DNA of 64,000 bases from Desulfitobacterium_A sp034927245 (GCF_034927245.1 NZ_JAYFQK010000011.1:1-64000); one strand, 5' to 3'. Positions 1 through 8,367 are shown, counted from the first letter of the stretch. Notes: generated from the sequence alone by a model not told the origin. Translations and numbers: made by a program.

Positions 1-1
1 G

Positions 2-115
2 GCTGCATGGGGTATGCGTTATACTGCGCGCACCCTATTGCTCAAAGAAATTTCCAGTTATAACTTGGCTAAATTAAAACTCCACGTTCCATTTAAAAAG
101 GACTCGTGGAGCTAG
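2..115 (+). CDS. 3' end of an unidentified gene (partial)
   Basis: An open frame enters from the left edge and runs 37 codons to TAG at 113-115, about 20 bases before the nadE ribosome site. Its composition (mixed hydrophobic and basic residues, ending in KKDSWS) looks like a real protein C-terminus. A second short frame through the same bases also stays open for 20 codons, so the reading is not certain. The gene would be cotranscribed with nadE. No family is recognised from so short a tail. Confidence 0.4.
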   Translation, partial: AAWGMRYTARTLLLKEISSYNLAKLKLHVPFKKDSWS

Positions 116-147
116 GAACAAATCATATTATACGAGGAGGATAAGTG

Positions 148-915
148 ATGTGGTCGAACCCTGAATTAGAGAACCGGATTGAAACGGCGGTGGCCTGGTT
201 GCGTGAGCAGGCGGCTAACGCGAAGGCTCGGGGGTTAGTCGTCGGATTATCCGGCGGAGTAGATTCTGCTGTTGTAGCAGGACTTTGCAAGGGGGCTTTT
301 CCCGAAAATTCGATAGGGGTAATTATGCCTTCCCAGTCAGCTCCGGAAGATCGCGAAGATGCACTGCTTGCCGCCGAGACCTATGGCTTAAAAGTTGTGG
401 AAGTCGGTTTGGAAGAAGTCCATCAAGGGATTCTGGAAAAGGTTCAGGATGGTTTGCAAGAACAGGGGTTAAGCTTTGAGGGACAGCTGAGCCAGGGTAA
501 TCTGAAGGCTCGGCTGCGTATGGCAACGCTCTATACAGTGGCCAATGCACTGAATTATCTTGTGGTAGGTACGGATAATGCCCCCGAAAGTTATACAGGG
601 TATTTCACGAAGTATGGGGACGGCGGTGTTGATGTTTTACCCATTTCTTCGCTGACCAAGGCTGAAGTTCGTGCCTGGGCGGCTCAACTCGGACTTCCCG
701 ATAAACTTGTGAATCGTGTACCTTCGGCGGGCTTGTGGCCCGGGCAAACCGATGAGAATGAAATGGGAATCACCTATGATCATATCGACCGTTATCTGTT
801 AGGGGAAGAAATTTCGGCGGAAGAAATCGCTAAGATTGAAAAACTCCATCGCCAAAGCGAGCATAAGAGACATACTCCACCGGCATTGGATCTGCCCAAG
901 CTTAAAAAATTATAG
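148..915 (+). CDS. nadE: NAD+ synthetase, ammonia-dependent
   Basis: Catalyses the last step of NAD+ synthesis: deamido-NAD+ is adenylylated with ATP and amidated, in the cytoplasm. The ATP-pyrophosphatase P-loop SGGVDS is at about residues 35-40, and the NAD-synthase signature GTDNAPESYTGYFTKYGDGG and the C-terminal PSAGLWPGQTDE are present. At 255 residues it is the short form without the N-terminal glutaminase domain, so it should use free ammonia. A GTG at 145 is also in frame, but GAGGAGG at 134-140 is better spaced (7 bases) from ATG 148. The next gene starts 34 bases downstream, probably in the same transcript. Confidence 0.95.
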   Translation: MWSNPELENRIETAVAWLREQAANAKARGLVVGLSGGVDSAVVAGLCKGAFPENSIGVIMPSQSAPEDREDALLAAETYGLKVVEVGLEEVHQGILEKVQDGLQEQGLSFEGQLSQGNLKARLRMATLYTVANALNYLVVGTDNAPESYTGYFTKYGDGGVDVLPISSLTKAEVRAWAAQLGLPDKLVNRVPSAGLWPGQTDENEMGITYDHIDRYLLGEEISAEEIAKIEKLHRQSEHKRHTPPALDLPKLKKL

Positions 916-949
916 ACTTAAAAGATTATAGGTAAGGGAGTTTATTGGA

Positions 950-1543
950 TTGCGTATCGGTGTAGACATTGACGGAGTAACTGCAGATAGCTTTACAGTG
1001 TGGCTTGGGGAATTGAATCGATATTTTAGCAAGAATATTTCCGTTATCGATAACTATGATATCCATCAGGTATATGATGTTTCTTGGGACGAGATGAATC
1101 GCTTTTTTAAGGAGAATATGGAGCATCTTTTTATGATGCCCCAGCCTGTGAAAGGGGCAAAACAGGGACTTGAGTCCCTTATCGCCCAAGGCCATGAAAT
1201 CGTTTATGTGACAGCGCGGGCCGCCGATGAGGAAGAGGTTACGCTGCGCTGGATGGACAAGTATAAAATTCCGTATAAGAATGTTGTATTTTCCGATCTT
1301 CAAAGCAAGGTTGATTTGGTGAAACAATGGCAGCTTGAACTCTTCATCGAAGATTATACCAAAAACGCGCTGGCGATTGCTCAAGCCGGAATCCCGGTAT
1401 TATTGCTTAATGCGACGTATAACCAAGGAGAGCTTGTCAGAGGGGTCACACGCTGCCGCAATTGGACAGAAATTGTTCGCGCGGTTACTTCCCTTTCTGG
1501 GGATGGGTTCGCTTATCAACAAGGTGTTGAATTGCGGCGATAG
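950..1543 (+). CDS. HAD-superfamily 5'-nucleotidase (NT5C-like)
   Basis: A 197-residue HAD phosphatase. Motif I is DIDGVTAD at residues 6-13 (nucleophile and acid/base Asp pair), motif II lies in VYVTARA near residue 85, and the acidic motif is LFIEDYTKNA. This is the pattern of the 5'(3')-deoxyribonucleotidase / YqfW-like group, which removes phosphate from (deoxy)nucleoside monophosphates; the real substrate cannot be read from sequence. TTG at 950 is used as start because TAAGGGAG (933-940) is well placed before it and motif I follows at once. It lies 34 bases after nadE. Its 3' end overlaps the convergent gene 1485-1811 by 59 bases. Confidence 0.8.
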   Translation: MRIGVDIDGVTADSFTVWLGELNRYFSKNISVIDNYDIHQVYDVSWDEMNRFFKENMEHLFMMPQPVKGAKQGLESLIAQGHEIVYVTARAADEEEVTLRWMDKYKIPYKNVVFSDLQSKVDLVKQWQLELFIEDYTKNALAIAQAGIPVLLLNATYNQGELVRGVTRCRNWTEIVRAVTSLSGDGFAYQQGVELRR

Positions 1544-1811
1544 GATGTTTAAAAATCATGCGCGGGCCGGAATACCGCATAATGCCAACGATTTTTTCAC
1601 GCATCTCCTTTTTATAGCAATGGACTATGCAGTCGCCGCAGACTGTCTTATCTTCTCCAAACTTGCAGTGCTCAAGACGCTGTTGAGCATAATTAAGCAG
1701 GTTCTGACAATCCTCACAGAGAATTCCCTGCGGATGATGTTTATTGTGGCAGTAAAGCTCAATCATTAATCCTACGGTTTGTTTTTCTTTCTCGATTCTC
1801 GACGTTTTCAT
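1485..1811 (-). CDS. Nitrous oxide-stimulated promoter family protein (YgbA-like, Cys-rich)
   Basis: A 108-residue cysteine- and histidine-rich cytoplasmic protein matching the YgbA_NO family: MIELYCHNKH near the start, LCEDCQNLLNYAQQRLEHC, then TVCGDCIVHCYKKEMREKI and MRYSGPRM. The paired CxxC and CxxxHC motifs suggest a metal or Fe-S site. Family members are known from nitrosative-stress regulons; the biochemical role is undefined. Transcription runs leftwards, convergent with the nucleotidase, with a 3' overlap. A -10-like TATACT lies at 1852-1847, about 35 bases upstream of ATG 1811, and a 17-bp inverted repeat sits at about -41 (see 1873-1889). Confidence 0.85.
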   Translation of the reverse strand: MKTSRIEKEKQTVGLMIELYCHNKHHPQGILCEDCQNLLNYAQQRLEHCKFGEDKTVCGDCIVHCYKKEMREKIVGIMRYSGPRMIFKHPIAAIQHLVDKRTHPQKGK

Positions 1812-1846
1812 TCGTTTCCCTCCGCTGTAGAGTTGTATTTGTTTTT

Positions 1847-1852
1847 AGTATA
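1847..1852 (-). promoter_or_regulatory. -10 box candidate of the YgbA-like gene
   Basis: TATACT on the minus strand, about 35 bases upstream of the start codon. No good -35 hexamer is seen 17 bases upstream, which fits an activator-dependent promoter and the inverted repeat at 1873-1889. Confidence 0.4.
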
Positions 1853-1872
1853 GCATTACTGTTTGTAACCGA

Positions 1873-1889
1873 GTGATGACTTTGATCAC
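1873..1889. promoter_or_regulatory. 17-bp inverted repeat, candidate activator site
   Basis: GTGAT-N7-ATCAC, perfect arms. Its centre lies about 41 bases from the predicted transcription start of the YgbA-like gene, the class II activator position of CRP/FNR-family proteins. The half-site spacing is wider than classical CRP or FNR sites, so the binding protein is unknown. Confidence 0.35.
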
Positions 1890-1929
1890 ATTTTAACCGG
1901 GGTTTGGGTCGTTTAATTATGGGCGCACG

Positions 1930-1967
1930 AAAACGGGGCTGTTTTGCTTTTGAAACAGCCCCGTTTT
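1930..1967. terminator. Bidirectional intrinsic terminator
   Basis: A perfect 15-bp stem, AAAACGGGGCTGTTT with its complement, around an 8-base loop. T runs are present on both strands. It lies downstream of murC (minus strand) and upstream of the YgbA-like promoter. Confidence 0.75.
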
Positions 1968-2015
1968 CCGTAATAAAAATTTACGGCAAGCGTTATGATA
2001 AAATCCCCTAATCCT

Positions 2016-2039
2016 GAAATCTCGAAATCTCGAAATCTC
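2016..2039. repeat. Short tandem repeat, 3 x 8 bp
   Basis: Three perfect copies of GAAATCTC followed by a partial fourth, between the murC stop and its terminator. Probably slippage; no function seen. Confidence 0.8.
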
Positions 2040-2058
2040 GAAAACCGGAAAACCTGTC

Positions 2059-3408
2059 TTAGCTTACAAGACTTTGTCCGACTTTATAAATATCTCCGGC
2101 CCCAAGAGTGATGACCAAATCCTTAGGGGTCAGCGTTTGGGCAAGATAAGTCTTGATCCCATCCAAAGAATCAATAAATCGAACATTTATGCCTTGACTG
2201 CGTATTTGGTCGGCTAGGACAGAGGCGGAAATGGTATTCAGATTCTGTTCACGGGCTGAAGCAAATATTTCGGCGATAACGACTTCATCAGCGGAACTAA
2301 ACGCATGCGAGAAGTCGTCAAGCAGTTTCTCAGTGCGGCTGAAAGTATGGGGTTGGAAGATAGCCCTGATCCGGCGTTCGGGGAAAGACAGCCGGGCCCC
2401 TTCTAGGGTGGAGCGAATTTCAGTGGGATGATGAGCATAGTCATCCACAATAAGGGCTCCGTCGCTCATGCCGATATGCTCAAAACGACGTTTGGTACCG
2501 CTGAATTGGCTTAAACTTGTGAGAACTTGAGGTGCGGGAATCCCTAATTCCAAGCTTAAGGCAATGGCTGCCAAGGCGTCTAGGATATTATGCTTTCCGG
2601 CAACATGAAGGTGCATCTCACCAAGGTATTGCCCAAAGGCATAGATCTTCATGGAGCTTCCTTCATCATGAAATTTAACATCACGGGCTTGGATGTCTGC
2701 TTCCTCGGAAAAACCGAAGGTCGTAATTGGGGCTTGGCTTTGAATATATTTACGGTTAGGTTCTTCCGCCCAAATGAAGACTCGGCCGTCGGCCGGGACT
2801 TTCTGAGCCAACTCAGCAAAAGCCGAGATGACATCATCGATGTCCTTAAAATAATCCGGATGGTCAAATTCAATATTCGTTATGATCAAATATTCAGGGG
2901 AATAATTGAGAAAATGACGGCGATACTCACAGGACTCTGCCAGAAAAAACTCGCCCTTGCCGGAATAAGCATTCCCGCCAATGCTGGGTACATCACTTCC
3001 CACGATAATCGTGGGATCAAGCCCTGCATTAAGCATGCACAGCCCCGCCATAGCCGTTGTTGTTGTTTTGCCGTGTGTACCGGAAACTGCAATTCCTTTC
3101 TTTTTGGACATCAGCCGGCCCAAATATTGAGGGTATGTGAGTACCGGAATGTTTAATTTATGAGCTTGGGCGATTTCCGGATGATCCTTGCCATAGGCGG
3201 CAGAGGCCACAACAAGATCAGCATGATCGACGTTATGTGCGTCAAAATTTAAGACGGGGATGTGGGCTCGTTCAAGGACAGCATCTGTGAAAAAACGTTC
3301 GGATACGTCTGAACCCGTTATATCTGCATTTTCAACCCGGGCGCTTACTTGTGCCAAAGCGCTCATTCCGGTTCCTTTAACTCCTACAAAATGAATATGT
3401 AATGGCAA
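2059..3408 (-). CDS. murC: UDP-N-acetylmuramate--L-alanine ligase (Mur ligase)
   Basis: Adds L-alanine to UDP-MurNAc with ATP, the first peptide step of peptidoglycan precursor synthesis in the cytoplasm. The N-terminal Rossmann domain starts HIHFVGVKGTGMSALAQ. The ATP P-loop GTHGKTTTT is near residue 110, the HPTE motif follows in the central domain, and the C-terminal domain contains FQPHTFSRT. TTG at 3408 is preferred over the in-frame TTG at 3432: AAGGGAAG lies 7 bases before 3408 and the family begins right at HIHF. That gives 449 residues. The VGVKGTG variant differs from the classical IGIGGIG, so an Mpl-like recycling ligase is the alternative; the motif set favours MurC. A -10 TATAAT is at 3452-3447. 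Single gene, with a terminator at 1930-1967. Confidence 0.85.
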   Translation of the reverse strand: MPLHIHFVGVKGTGMSALAQVSARVENADITGSDVSERFFTDAVLERAHIPVLNFDAHNVDHADLVVASAAYGKDHPEIAQAHKLNIPVLTYPQYLGRLMSKKKGIAVSGTHGKTTTTAMAGLCMLNAGLDPTIIVGSDVPSIGGNAYSGKGEFFLAESCEYRRHFLNYSPEYLIITNIEFDHPDYFKDIDDVISAFAELAQKVPADGRVFIWAEEPNRKYIQSQAPITTFGFSEEADIQARDVKFHDEGSSMKIYAFGQYLGEMHLHVAGKHNILDALAAIALSLELGIPAPQVLTSLSQFSGTKRRFEHIGMSDGALIVDDYAHHPTEIRSTLEGARLSFPERRIRAIFQPHTFSRTEKLLDDFSHAFSSADEVVIAEIFASAREQNLNTISASVLADQIRSQGINVRFIDSLDGIKTYLAQTLTPKDLVITLGAGDIYKVGQSLVS

Positions 3409-3582
3409 GATCCATCTTCCCTTCAAATTCAAAATCTACTCTTTCCATTATACCCAATATCAAGTCAAAAGGTATCATTTTATCGTTAAAAATTTTTCCA
3501 AAAGAAAATTAGCTCTTCAACTTTAATACGAAATATCTTCCCATTTTTAAGGGGATTTAGCGCCACTCACCGCATAAAACAA

Positions 3583-3615
3583 GAGACGGAATTAAGCAAA
3601 GCTTAACTCCATCTC
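3583..3615 (-). terminator. Intrinsic terminator on the minus strand, no known gene before it
   Basis: Two 15-base arms around a 3-base loop, followed on the minus strand by TTGTTTTATG. On that strand every position pairs if two G.U wobbles are allowed; on the plus strand those two become mismatches. This strand bias indicates an RNA hairpin of a leftward transcript. The murC promoter lies beyond it, so it should end some other transcript starting between 3616 and 3890. Confidence 0.55.
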
Positions 3616-3671
3616 CTGTTTAGGGTAACGAAGTAGACTTAACGAACCCCGCGTCCGGGATTCATTGCGCA

Positions 3672-3800
3672 ATGTCAGGTTCTGGTACGACTTATCATCC
3701 TGACTATGACAAAATACCATTTATTGTGTCGAAGTTCAAGAAGCAATTTTATGATGGAAAGGAAAATATGTCCTTGCAAGATGATTATTTTGGGATTTAG
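3672..3800 (+). CDS. Possible small ORF or gene remnant, 42 codons
   Basis: ATG 3672 to TAG 3798-3800 gives an ORF beginning MSGSGTTYHPDYDKIP with protein-like composition. The frame is open upstream to about 3623. There is no convincing ribosome site, so it may be a remnant of a longer gene. Family not recognised. Confidence 0.25.
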   Translation: MSGSGTTYHPDYDKIPFIVSKFKKQFYDGKENMSLQDDYFGI

Positions 3801-3891
3801 CCCTATTTCTGCAGGAATTTATGGTAGGAAGAACCCTCCTTGCGTTTCGGAAATATAATGCAGAGAAGTAAAATGAGGAGGAGAGCTTTTG

Positions 3892-5268
3892 ATGCATGTG
3901 TTTCCGTTTCAACCGAATTACCGGGAATTGTTTGTAGGACTCGATGCCTTAGTTCCGCAGGTTAAGGGTGGTTTAGCGCCTGCTATTAATTTCGATAATG
4001 CAGCTACAACCCCCCCGTTAATGAAGGTAATGGCTGAAATCAATCAGTTTGCCCCCTTCTATTCCTCTATCCACCGAGGAGCGGGGTATAAATCGGTTCT
4101 TTCCTCACAGATCTACGAAAGGGCACGCAAAACGGTACTTGCGTTTGTGGGAGGTTTGTCAGACCTAAATACCGTAATTTTCGTGAAAAATACGACTGAG
4201 GCCATTAACAAACTTTCTTATCGTCTATGGAATCCGCGGAAAAAAGAGGTGATCCTGACTACCTGGATGGAGCATCATTCCAATCTTCTCCCCTGGAGGG
4301 ATAAATATCAGGTTGATTATGTGGAGCTTAATGAGCAGGGTGGTCTAAATTTGGAAGACCTTGAACAAAAACTGCTGCATTATCAAGGGGCGGTGAAACT
4401 TGTGGCTGTCTCGGGAGCTTCTAATGTCACAGGGATTATGAATCCTATCCATCGGATTGCGGAAATAGCCCATCGATACCAAGCAAGGATACTTGTGGAT
4501 GCCGCTCAGCTTGCTCCCCATGCGGCGATCGATATGCGACCCCATCATTCTCCGGAACATATCGATTTTCTTGCCTTTTCCGCTCATAAAATGTATGCTC
4601 CTTTTGGGATTGGTGTTTTAATTGGGCCCAGTCAGGTTTTTGAACAGGGAAATCCCGAATACAGCGGGGGTGGAACAGTAAAGTTTGTGACAAAAGATCA
4701 AGTCTTTTGGGATGATCCCCCTCATAAAGAGGAAGCGGGTACACCCAATATCCTTGGAGTTGTGGCCCTTGTTGCAGCTATAGAAACCTTAAGAAGTATT
4801 GGTATGAAAACGGTCTATAAGCAAGAAGAACGTCTTCTGAATTATACTCAGAAAAAAATGGAGAAGATGACGGGAATTGAGCTTTATGCTCCTTTAAATA
4901 CGCCAAGAATCGGGGTTATTCCCTTCAATGTTGTCGGAATGGATCATGAAGAGGTTGCCCAAGCCCTTTCTAGGGAAGGCGGGATCGCGGTGAGAAATGG
5001 CTGCTTTTGTGCTTCACCTTATGTTCAAAAGCTATTAAGGATATCCGATAGGGAACTGGGAAATATTATTAATAATCCCTTACTTCCTCACCCAGGAATT
5101 GTAAGAATCAGCTTTGGGTTATATAATACCCTTGAGGAAGTCAATCAGATGCTGTCCGTACTTCAAGGAATCATCATTTTAGAGCAAAGAAAAACGAAAT
5201 TATTGTCCAATTCTGTAAAACAAGGGTATACGAGCAAAACGTTCTCGTATTATAATAATAATATATAA
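3892..5268 (+). CDS. Class V PLP enzyme, cysteine-desulfurase-like
   Basis: A 458-residue fold-type I PLP enzyme of the NifS/SufS-CsdA superfamily. NFDNAATTPP is near the N-terminus, the PLP-binding lysine is in FSAHKMYAPFG (about residue 233), and the cysteine segment NGCFCASPYV is near residue 370, where cysteine desulfurases and related class V enzymes carry the catalytic Cys. It probably removes sulfur from a cysteine-like substrate or acts as a lyase; no IscU/SufU scaffold gene is adjacent. ATG 3892 follows GAGGAGGAG at good distance; the in-frame TTG at 3889 is less likely. It is 20 bases ahead of a class I aminotransferase, so the two form an operon, ended by the hairpin at 6615. Confidence 0.75.
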   Translation: MHVFPFQPNYRELFVGLDALVPQVKGGLAPAINFDNAATTPPLMKVMAEINQFAPFYSSIHRGAGYKSVLSSQIYERARKTVLAFVGGLSDLNTVIFVKNTTEAINKLSYRLWNPRKKEVILTTWMEHHSNLLPWRDKYQVDYVELNEQGGLNLEDLEQKLLHYQGAVKLVAVSGASNVTGIMNPIHRIAEIAHRYQARILVDAAQLAPHAAIDMRPHHSPEHIDFLAFSAHKMYAPFGIGVLIGPSQVFEQGNPEYSGGGTVKFVTKDQVFWDDPPHKEEAGTPNILGVVALVAAIETLRSIGMKTVYKQEERLLNYTQKKMEKMTGIELYAPLNTPRIGVIPFNVVGMDHEEVAQALSREGGIAVRNGCFCASPYVQKLLRISDRELGNIINNPLLPHPGIVRISFGLYNTLEEVNQMLSVLQGIIILEQRKTKLLSNSVKQGYTSKTFSYYNNNI

Positions 5269-5288
5269 ACTGCAAAGGATGTACAAGG

Positions 5289-6584
5289 ATGCATGAAATA
5301 GCTCAAAAGTTAAATGAACAAATTCTTGGGGCTAACCCCTACATATATGATCTTTTGTCAGATTTAGGCAAGGAGCTCTACTATCCCAAAGGAATTTTGA
5401 CACAATCCGCTGAAGCAGATCAAAAAGCCTTTCGCTTTAATGCCACGATTGGGATTGCAACCGAGGAAGGTCATCCCATGTACTTACCCGTTATCCAAGA
5501 TAATTTGTCAGCTTATGAGCCTTCCGAGCTGTATACCTATGCTCCCCCTGCAGGGAAATTAGAGCTGAGAAAACGTTGGAAAGAAAAGATGGAGAAGGAG
5601 AATCCATCTTTGAGAGGAAAAAATACGGGCCTGCCCATAGTTACGAATGCCTTGACCCATGGGCTGAGTATTACCGCCGATTTATTTGTGAATCCCGGAG
5701 ACCCGCTGGTTTTACCGGATAAAAACTGGGGTAATTATAGTATGATTTTCGGGACAAGACGGGGAGCCAGGCAAGTGACCTTTCCCTTTTATAACGCAAA
5801 TGAGGAGCTTAATATAACAGGGATGAAAGAGGCCTTACTTGCTCAAAAAGAGTATGGCAAGGCGATATTGCTCTTGAACTTCCCAAACAATCCGACAGGT
5901 TATACCCCTACTGAAAAAGAGGCTGAGGCAATCGTTGAAGCGATTCGTGAGGTTGCCGAGGAAGGTATTAATCTCGTTGTCATTTTGGATGACGCTTATT
6001 TTGGTTTGTTCTTTGGGGATTCAATCACAGAGTCTTTATTTGGCCGACTTGCTGACGTGCATCCCCGGGTTTTCCCCGTAAAAGTGGATGGCGCAACTAA
6101 GGAAGAATTTGTTTGGGGGTTCCGCGTTGGGTTTATTACATTTGCTTCTGAATACCCGGAAGTCTTGAACGCCTTAGAAAGCAAGACGATGGGAATCCTC
6201 AGGGGAACCATCTCCAATGTTTCTCACTCATCACAGACCTTTGTCCTAGGGGGGTTAAAGTCTCCTGATTTTTGGCCACAGAAACAAGAAAAGGTCGATA
6301 TCATCAAAAAACGGGCTTTAAAGGTGAAAGAGGTACTGAAAAATGACCGTTATCAAGAGGTGTGGAAGGAATATCCTTTCAACTCGGGCTATTTCATGTG
6401 CTTGAAATTAAAGCACGTAAACGCTGAAGCTTTACGGCAGTATCTTCTTGAAAAATATGGTGTCGGGGTGATTGCCCTCGGTCAAACCGATATTCGTATT
6501 GCTTTCTCCTGCGTCGAGGAAAATCAGATCGAAGAGCTCTTTGAGCTGATTTATCAAGGCGTGAAGGATTTAGAAGCGTCCTAG
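5289..6584 (+). CDS. Class I/II aminotransferase (aromatic/aspartate type)
   Basis: A 431-residue fold-type I aminotransferase. It shows LNFPNNPTGYTPT (substrate-carboxylate/PLP region), LDDAYFGLFFG (Asp for the pyridine N and Tyr for PLP O3'), the Schiff-base lysine in DGATKEEF near residue 270, and the phosphate-binding Arg region in FVWGFRVGF. Transfers an amino group between an amino acid and a 2-oxoacid in the cytoplasm; substrate not determinable. It starts 20 bases after the class V enzyme with AAGGATG as a weak ribosome site, so the two are cotranscribed and may act on the same amino acid. Confidence 0.8.
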   Translation: MHEIAQKLNEQILGANPYIYDLLSDLGKELYYPKGILTQSAEADQKAFRFNATIGIATEEGHPMYLPVIQDNLSAYEPSELYTYAPPAGKLELRKRWKEKMEKENPSLRGKNTGLPIVTNALTHGLSITADLFVNPGDPLVLPDKNWGNYSMIFGTRRGARQVTFPFYNANEELNITGMKEALLAQKEYGKAILLLNFPNNPTGYTPTEKEAEAIVEAIREVAEEGINLVVILDDAYFGLFFGDSITESLFGRLADVHPRVFPVKVDGATKEEFVWGFRVGFITFASEYPEVLNALESKTMGILRGTISNVSHSSQTFVLGGLKSPDFWPQKQEKVDIIKKRALKVKEVLKNDRYQEVWKEYPFNSGYFMCLKLKHVNAEALRQYLLEKYGVGVIALGQTDIRIAFSCVEENQIEELFELIYQGVKDLEAS

Positions 6585-6614
6585 TCGCCCTTAGAAATTC
6601 ATTTTAAATTAAGA

Positions 6615-6674
6615 ATAGGAAATTGTCTCTGGATTGACTTAAAGTTAATGCATTGACAATTTTCTATTTTTTTT
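6615..6674 (+). terminator. Intrinsic terminator of the PLP-enzyme operon
   Basis: ATAGGAAATTGTC pairs with GACAATTTTCTAT (13 positions, one wobble) across a 27-base loop, followed by a run of eight T. A short (TAATAAG) tandem repeat follows at about 6716-6738. Confidence 0.7.
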
Positions 6675-6810
6675 CTTTAGGGGGAAGGTTATTTTTTTGC
6701 CTTTTGTACAGAGTAATAAGTAATAAGTAATAAGTAACAAAAAATAAGGAAGACGAAAGTAGGATCAAACATTTAACATTATTTAAATAAGAAGGCGAGG
6801 GAAAGAAACA

Positions 6811-7269
6811 ATGGATAAGGAAGAGCTCATAAAGTCTCTCAACTGGTTTTATAGTCTGGAAACAAGTCAAGCTGATTTGTACTTTGCTCAGAGTAAAGTA
6901 TTTAAGGATCATTACGGAGGTTTGGTTTTTGAACGAGCGGCACAGGTGGAAGAAGATCATCGCGATCTCATCGGTGCAAAAATAAAAGAGCTGGGTGGAA
7001 TCCCAACACAAACAGGAGAAGTCATTTCTTCGATAATGGGGGTTTCTTTAGGAACAATCCTTTCAATGACCGGACTCAACATGGTTTTAAAAATCAATAT
7101 CAAACTCGAAGAAAAGGCTATGAGTGACTATAGTGAACTTATCACCCGTGTTGAGAAAGAGGGCGAGGGTCCTCAAAGTGAGCTTTGCAAGCTGCTTAAA
7201 TATAATTATGTCGATGAAGATCAGCATACGGCTATTTTTGCCAAGCTCATTGAAGCCTCAAACGGTTAA
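6811..7269 (+). CDS. Ferritin-like di-iron protein (COQ7-like)
   Basis: A 152-residue helical protein. Carboxylate/histidine motifs are spaced as in ferritin-like di-iron proteins: LETSQADLYF, QVEEDHRDLIGAKIKELGG, EEKAMSDYSEL and DEDQHTAIF. It resembles small proteins annotated as demethoxyubiquinone-hydroxylase family, although an anaerobe of this kind would not make ubiquinone. Iron or oxidant handling is more plausible. A mid-section with ISSIMGVSLGTILSMTG may contact the membrane. ATG 6811 follows GCGAGGGAAAG. It stands alone, with no clear terminator before the chemoreceptor gene. Confidence 0.65.
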   Translation: MDKEELIKSLNWFYSLETSQADLYFAQSKVFKDHYGGLVFERAAQVEEDHRDLIGAKIKELGGIPTQTGEVISSIMGVSLGTILSMTGLNMVLKINIKLEEKAMSDYSELITRVEKEGEGPQSELCKLLKYNYVDEDQHTAIFAKLIEASNG

Positions 7270-7439
7270 AATATATATTTATACATGGAAGTTACATAAA
7301 AGGTAAAATGTGATATGATTATTAAATAAATTTTACCGCTAACAATTTAAATAACTTTTAAGAGAGAATTATAATATATAGATTTTTGAAATCATTTCAT
7401 GTAACATAAATATATATGAAGTTGGTAAGGAGGAAAAGG

Positions 7440-8270
7440 ATGCTTATTCAGTCTGCAGTGGATATTGCCCCATATTTACAACAATGGTATGAAGAGGATA
7501 TATCAGTTTATGTTTTTGACAAGGAAAAGGCTTTGGCAGCCATTAATCATCCTAAACTAAATCTCGGGGTCTATGTAGGACAACCTTTAGAGGATCTCAA
7601 ATCAACTATGTCTTATCGAACAATAACGACACAGCAGCGCTTGGTGGGGAAGGTAGATCTCACAAAGTCTCAATTCGGAATTCCGTATGTCGCTATTTCT
7701 AATCCAATCTATGATCAGACTGATTTTGTCGGGGGAATGACGGTTGTCATGTCCACCGAAGCCTTTGATACGCTGCTCACTACAGGCGAAGAGATATTGG
7801 CAGCCGTCGAGCAAATTTCTGCGGCGGCGGGGAGTTTAGCCGATGCAGGCGAGGAATTGTCTGCAAATACACAAGAGATGAGCAAAGAAACAGAATCAGT
7901 TCAAAAAGAAATTATTGATGTCGCCAAGATTACAGGACAGATGAAGTCAATTGCAGCGAGAAGCAACATTCTGGGGATAAATTCTTCGATCGAGGCAGCC
8001 CGGGCCGGAGAAGTCGGAAGGGGATTTGCTGTAGTGGCTGAGGAGATACGGAAACTTGCTGATACGAGCAAGGAATCTGCGGTTAGCATTGAAGAAAATA
8101 TTAAGAAGGTCCAAGAATCGGTGGGCATGTTAGTCGATACTTTTGCTAATCTTGCTGCGGTGAGTGAAGAGCAAGCCGCCGGTATAAGTGAACTAAGCAG
8201 TGCTCTGGACCAAATCAGACATTTGGCAGAGAACTTGGTTCAAAACGGAAGAAAAGAAATGTCTATTTAA
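7440..8270 (+). CDS. Soluble methyl-accepting chemotaxis-type signal protein
   Basis: A 276-residue cytoplasmic receptor without transmembrane segments. Residues 1-110 form a small sensory domain. From about 110 on is an MCP signalling coiled coil, whose hairpin tip ARSNILGINSSIEAARAGE and GRGFAVVAEEIRKLAD contact CheA/CheW in known receptors. It resembles soluble YfmS-type receptors. ATG 7440 is chosen because AAGGAGG (7427-7433) lies 6 bases before it; the longer frame from 7416 has no ribosome site. The ligand is unknown. The terminator at 8322-8350 ends the transcript. Confidence 0.8.
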   Translation: MLIQSAVDIAPYLQQWYEEDISVYVFDKEKALAAINHPKLNLGVYVGQPLEDLKSTMSYRTITTQQRLVGKVDLTKSQFGIPYVAISNPIYDQTDFVGGMTVVMSTEAFDTLLTTGEEILAAVEQISAAAGSLADAGEELSANTQEMSKETESVQKEIIDVAKITGQMKSIAARSNILGINSSIEAARAGEVGRGFAVVAEEIRKLADTSKESAVSIEENIKKVQESVGMLVDTFANLAAVSEEQAAGISELSSALDQIRHLAENLVQNGRKEMSI

Positions 8271-8321
8271 GAAGAAATGTGTCTCAATAATGGAACATTA
8301 GTTTAATATAATCACAAAGCT

Positions 8322-8350
8322 TGTCGCACTAGGAGGTGCGACATTTTTTT
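8322..8350 (+). terminator. Intrinsic terminator after the chemoreceptor gene
   Basis: TGTCGCAC and GTGCGACA form an 8-bp stem around a 6-base loop, followed by seven T. Confidence 0.85.
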
Positions 8351-8367
8351 CCGAAATTGTTTAATGA

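Larger units (their letters stand above)
3409..3888. other. 480-bp region without a long gene
   Basis: Contains the murC promoter (TATAAT at 3452-3447, minus strand), a partial copy of the dispersed hairpin repeat (GATTTAGCGCCACT near 3554-3567), a minus-strand terminator-like hairpin at 3583-3615, a possible 42-codon ORF at 3672-3800, and the ribosome site of the next gene (GAGGAGG near 3875). Confidence 0.6.

Noticed and set aside
1873..1889. Classical FNR or CRP box
   Set aside because: Half-site spacing is too wide for TTGAT-N4-ATCAA or TGTGA-N6-TCACA; kept only as an unassigned palindrome.
2016..2039. CRISPR-like repeats
   Set aside because: 8-bp units with no spacers; likewise the AAGC run at 16803 and the TAATAAG run at 6716.
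2590..3156. 188-codon plus-strand frame opposite murC
   Set aside because: Lies entirely antisense to a well-supported Mur ligase, has no ribosome site and no recognisable motifs.
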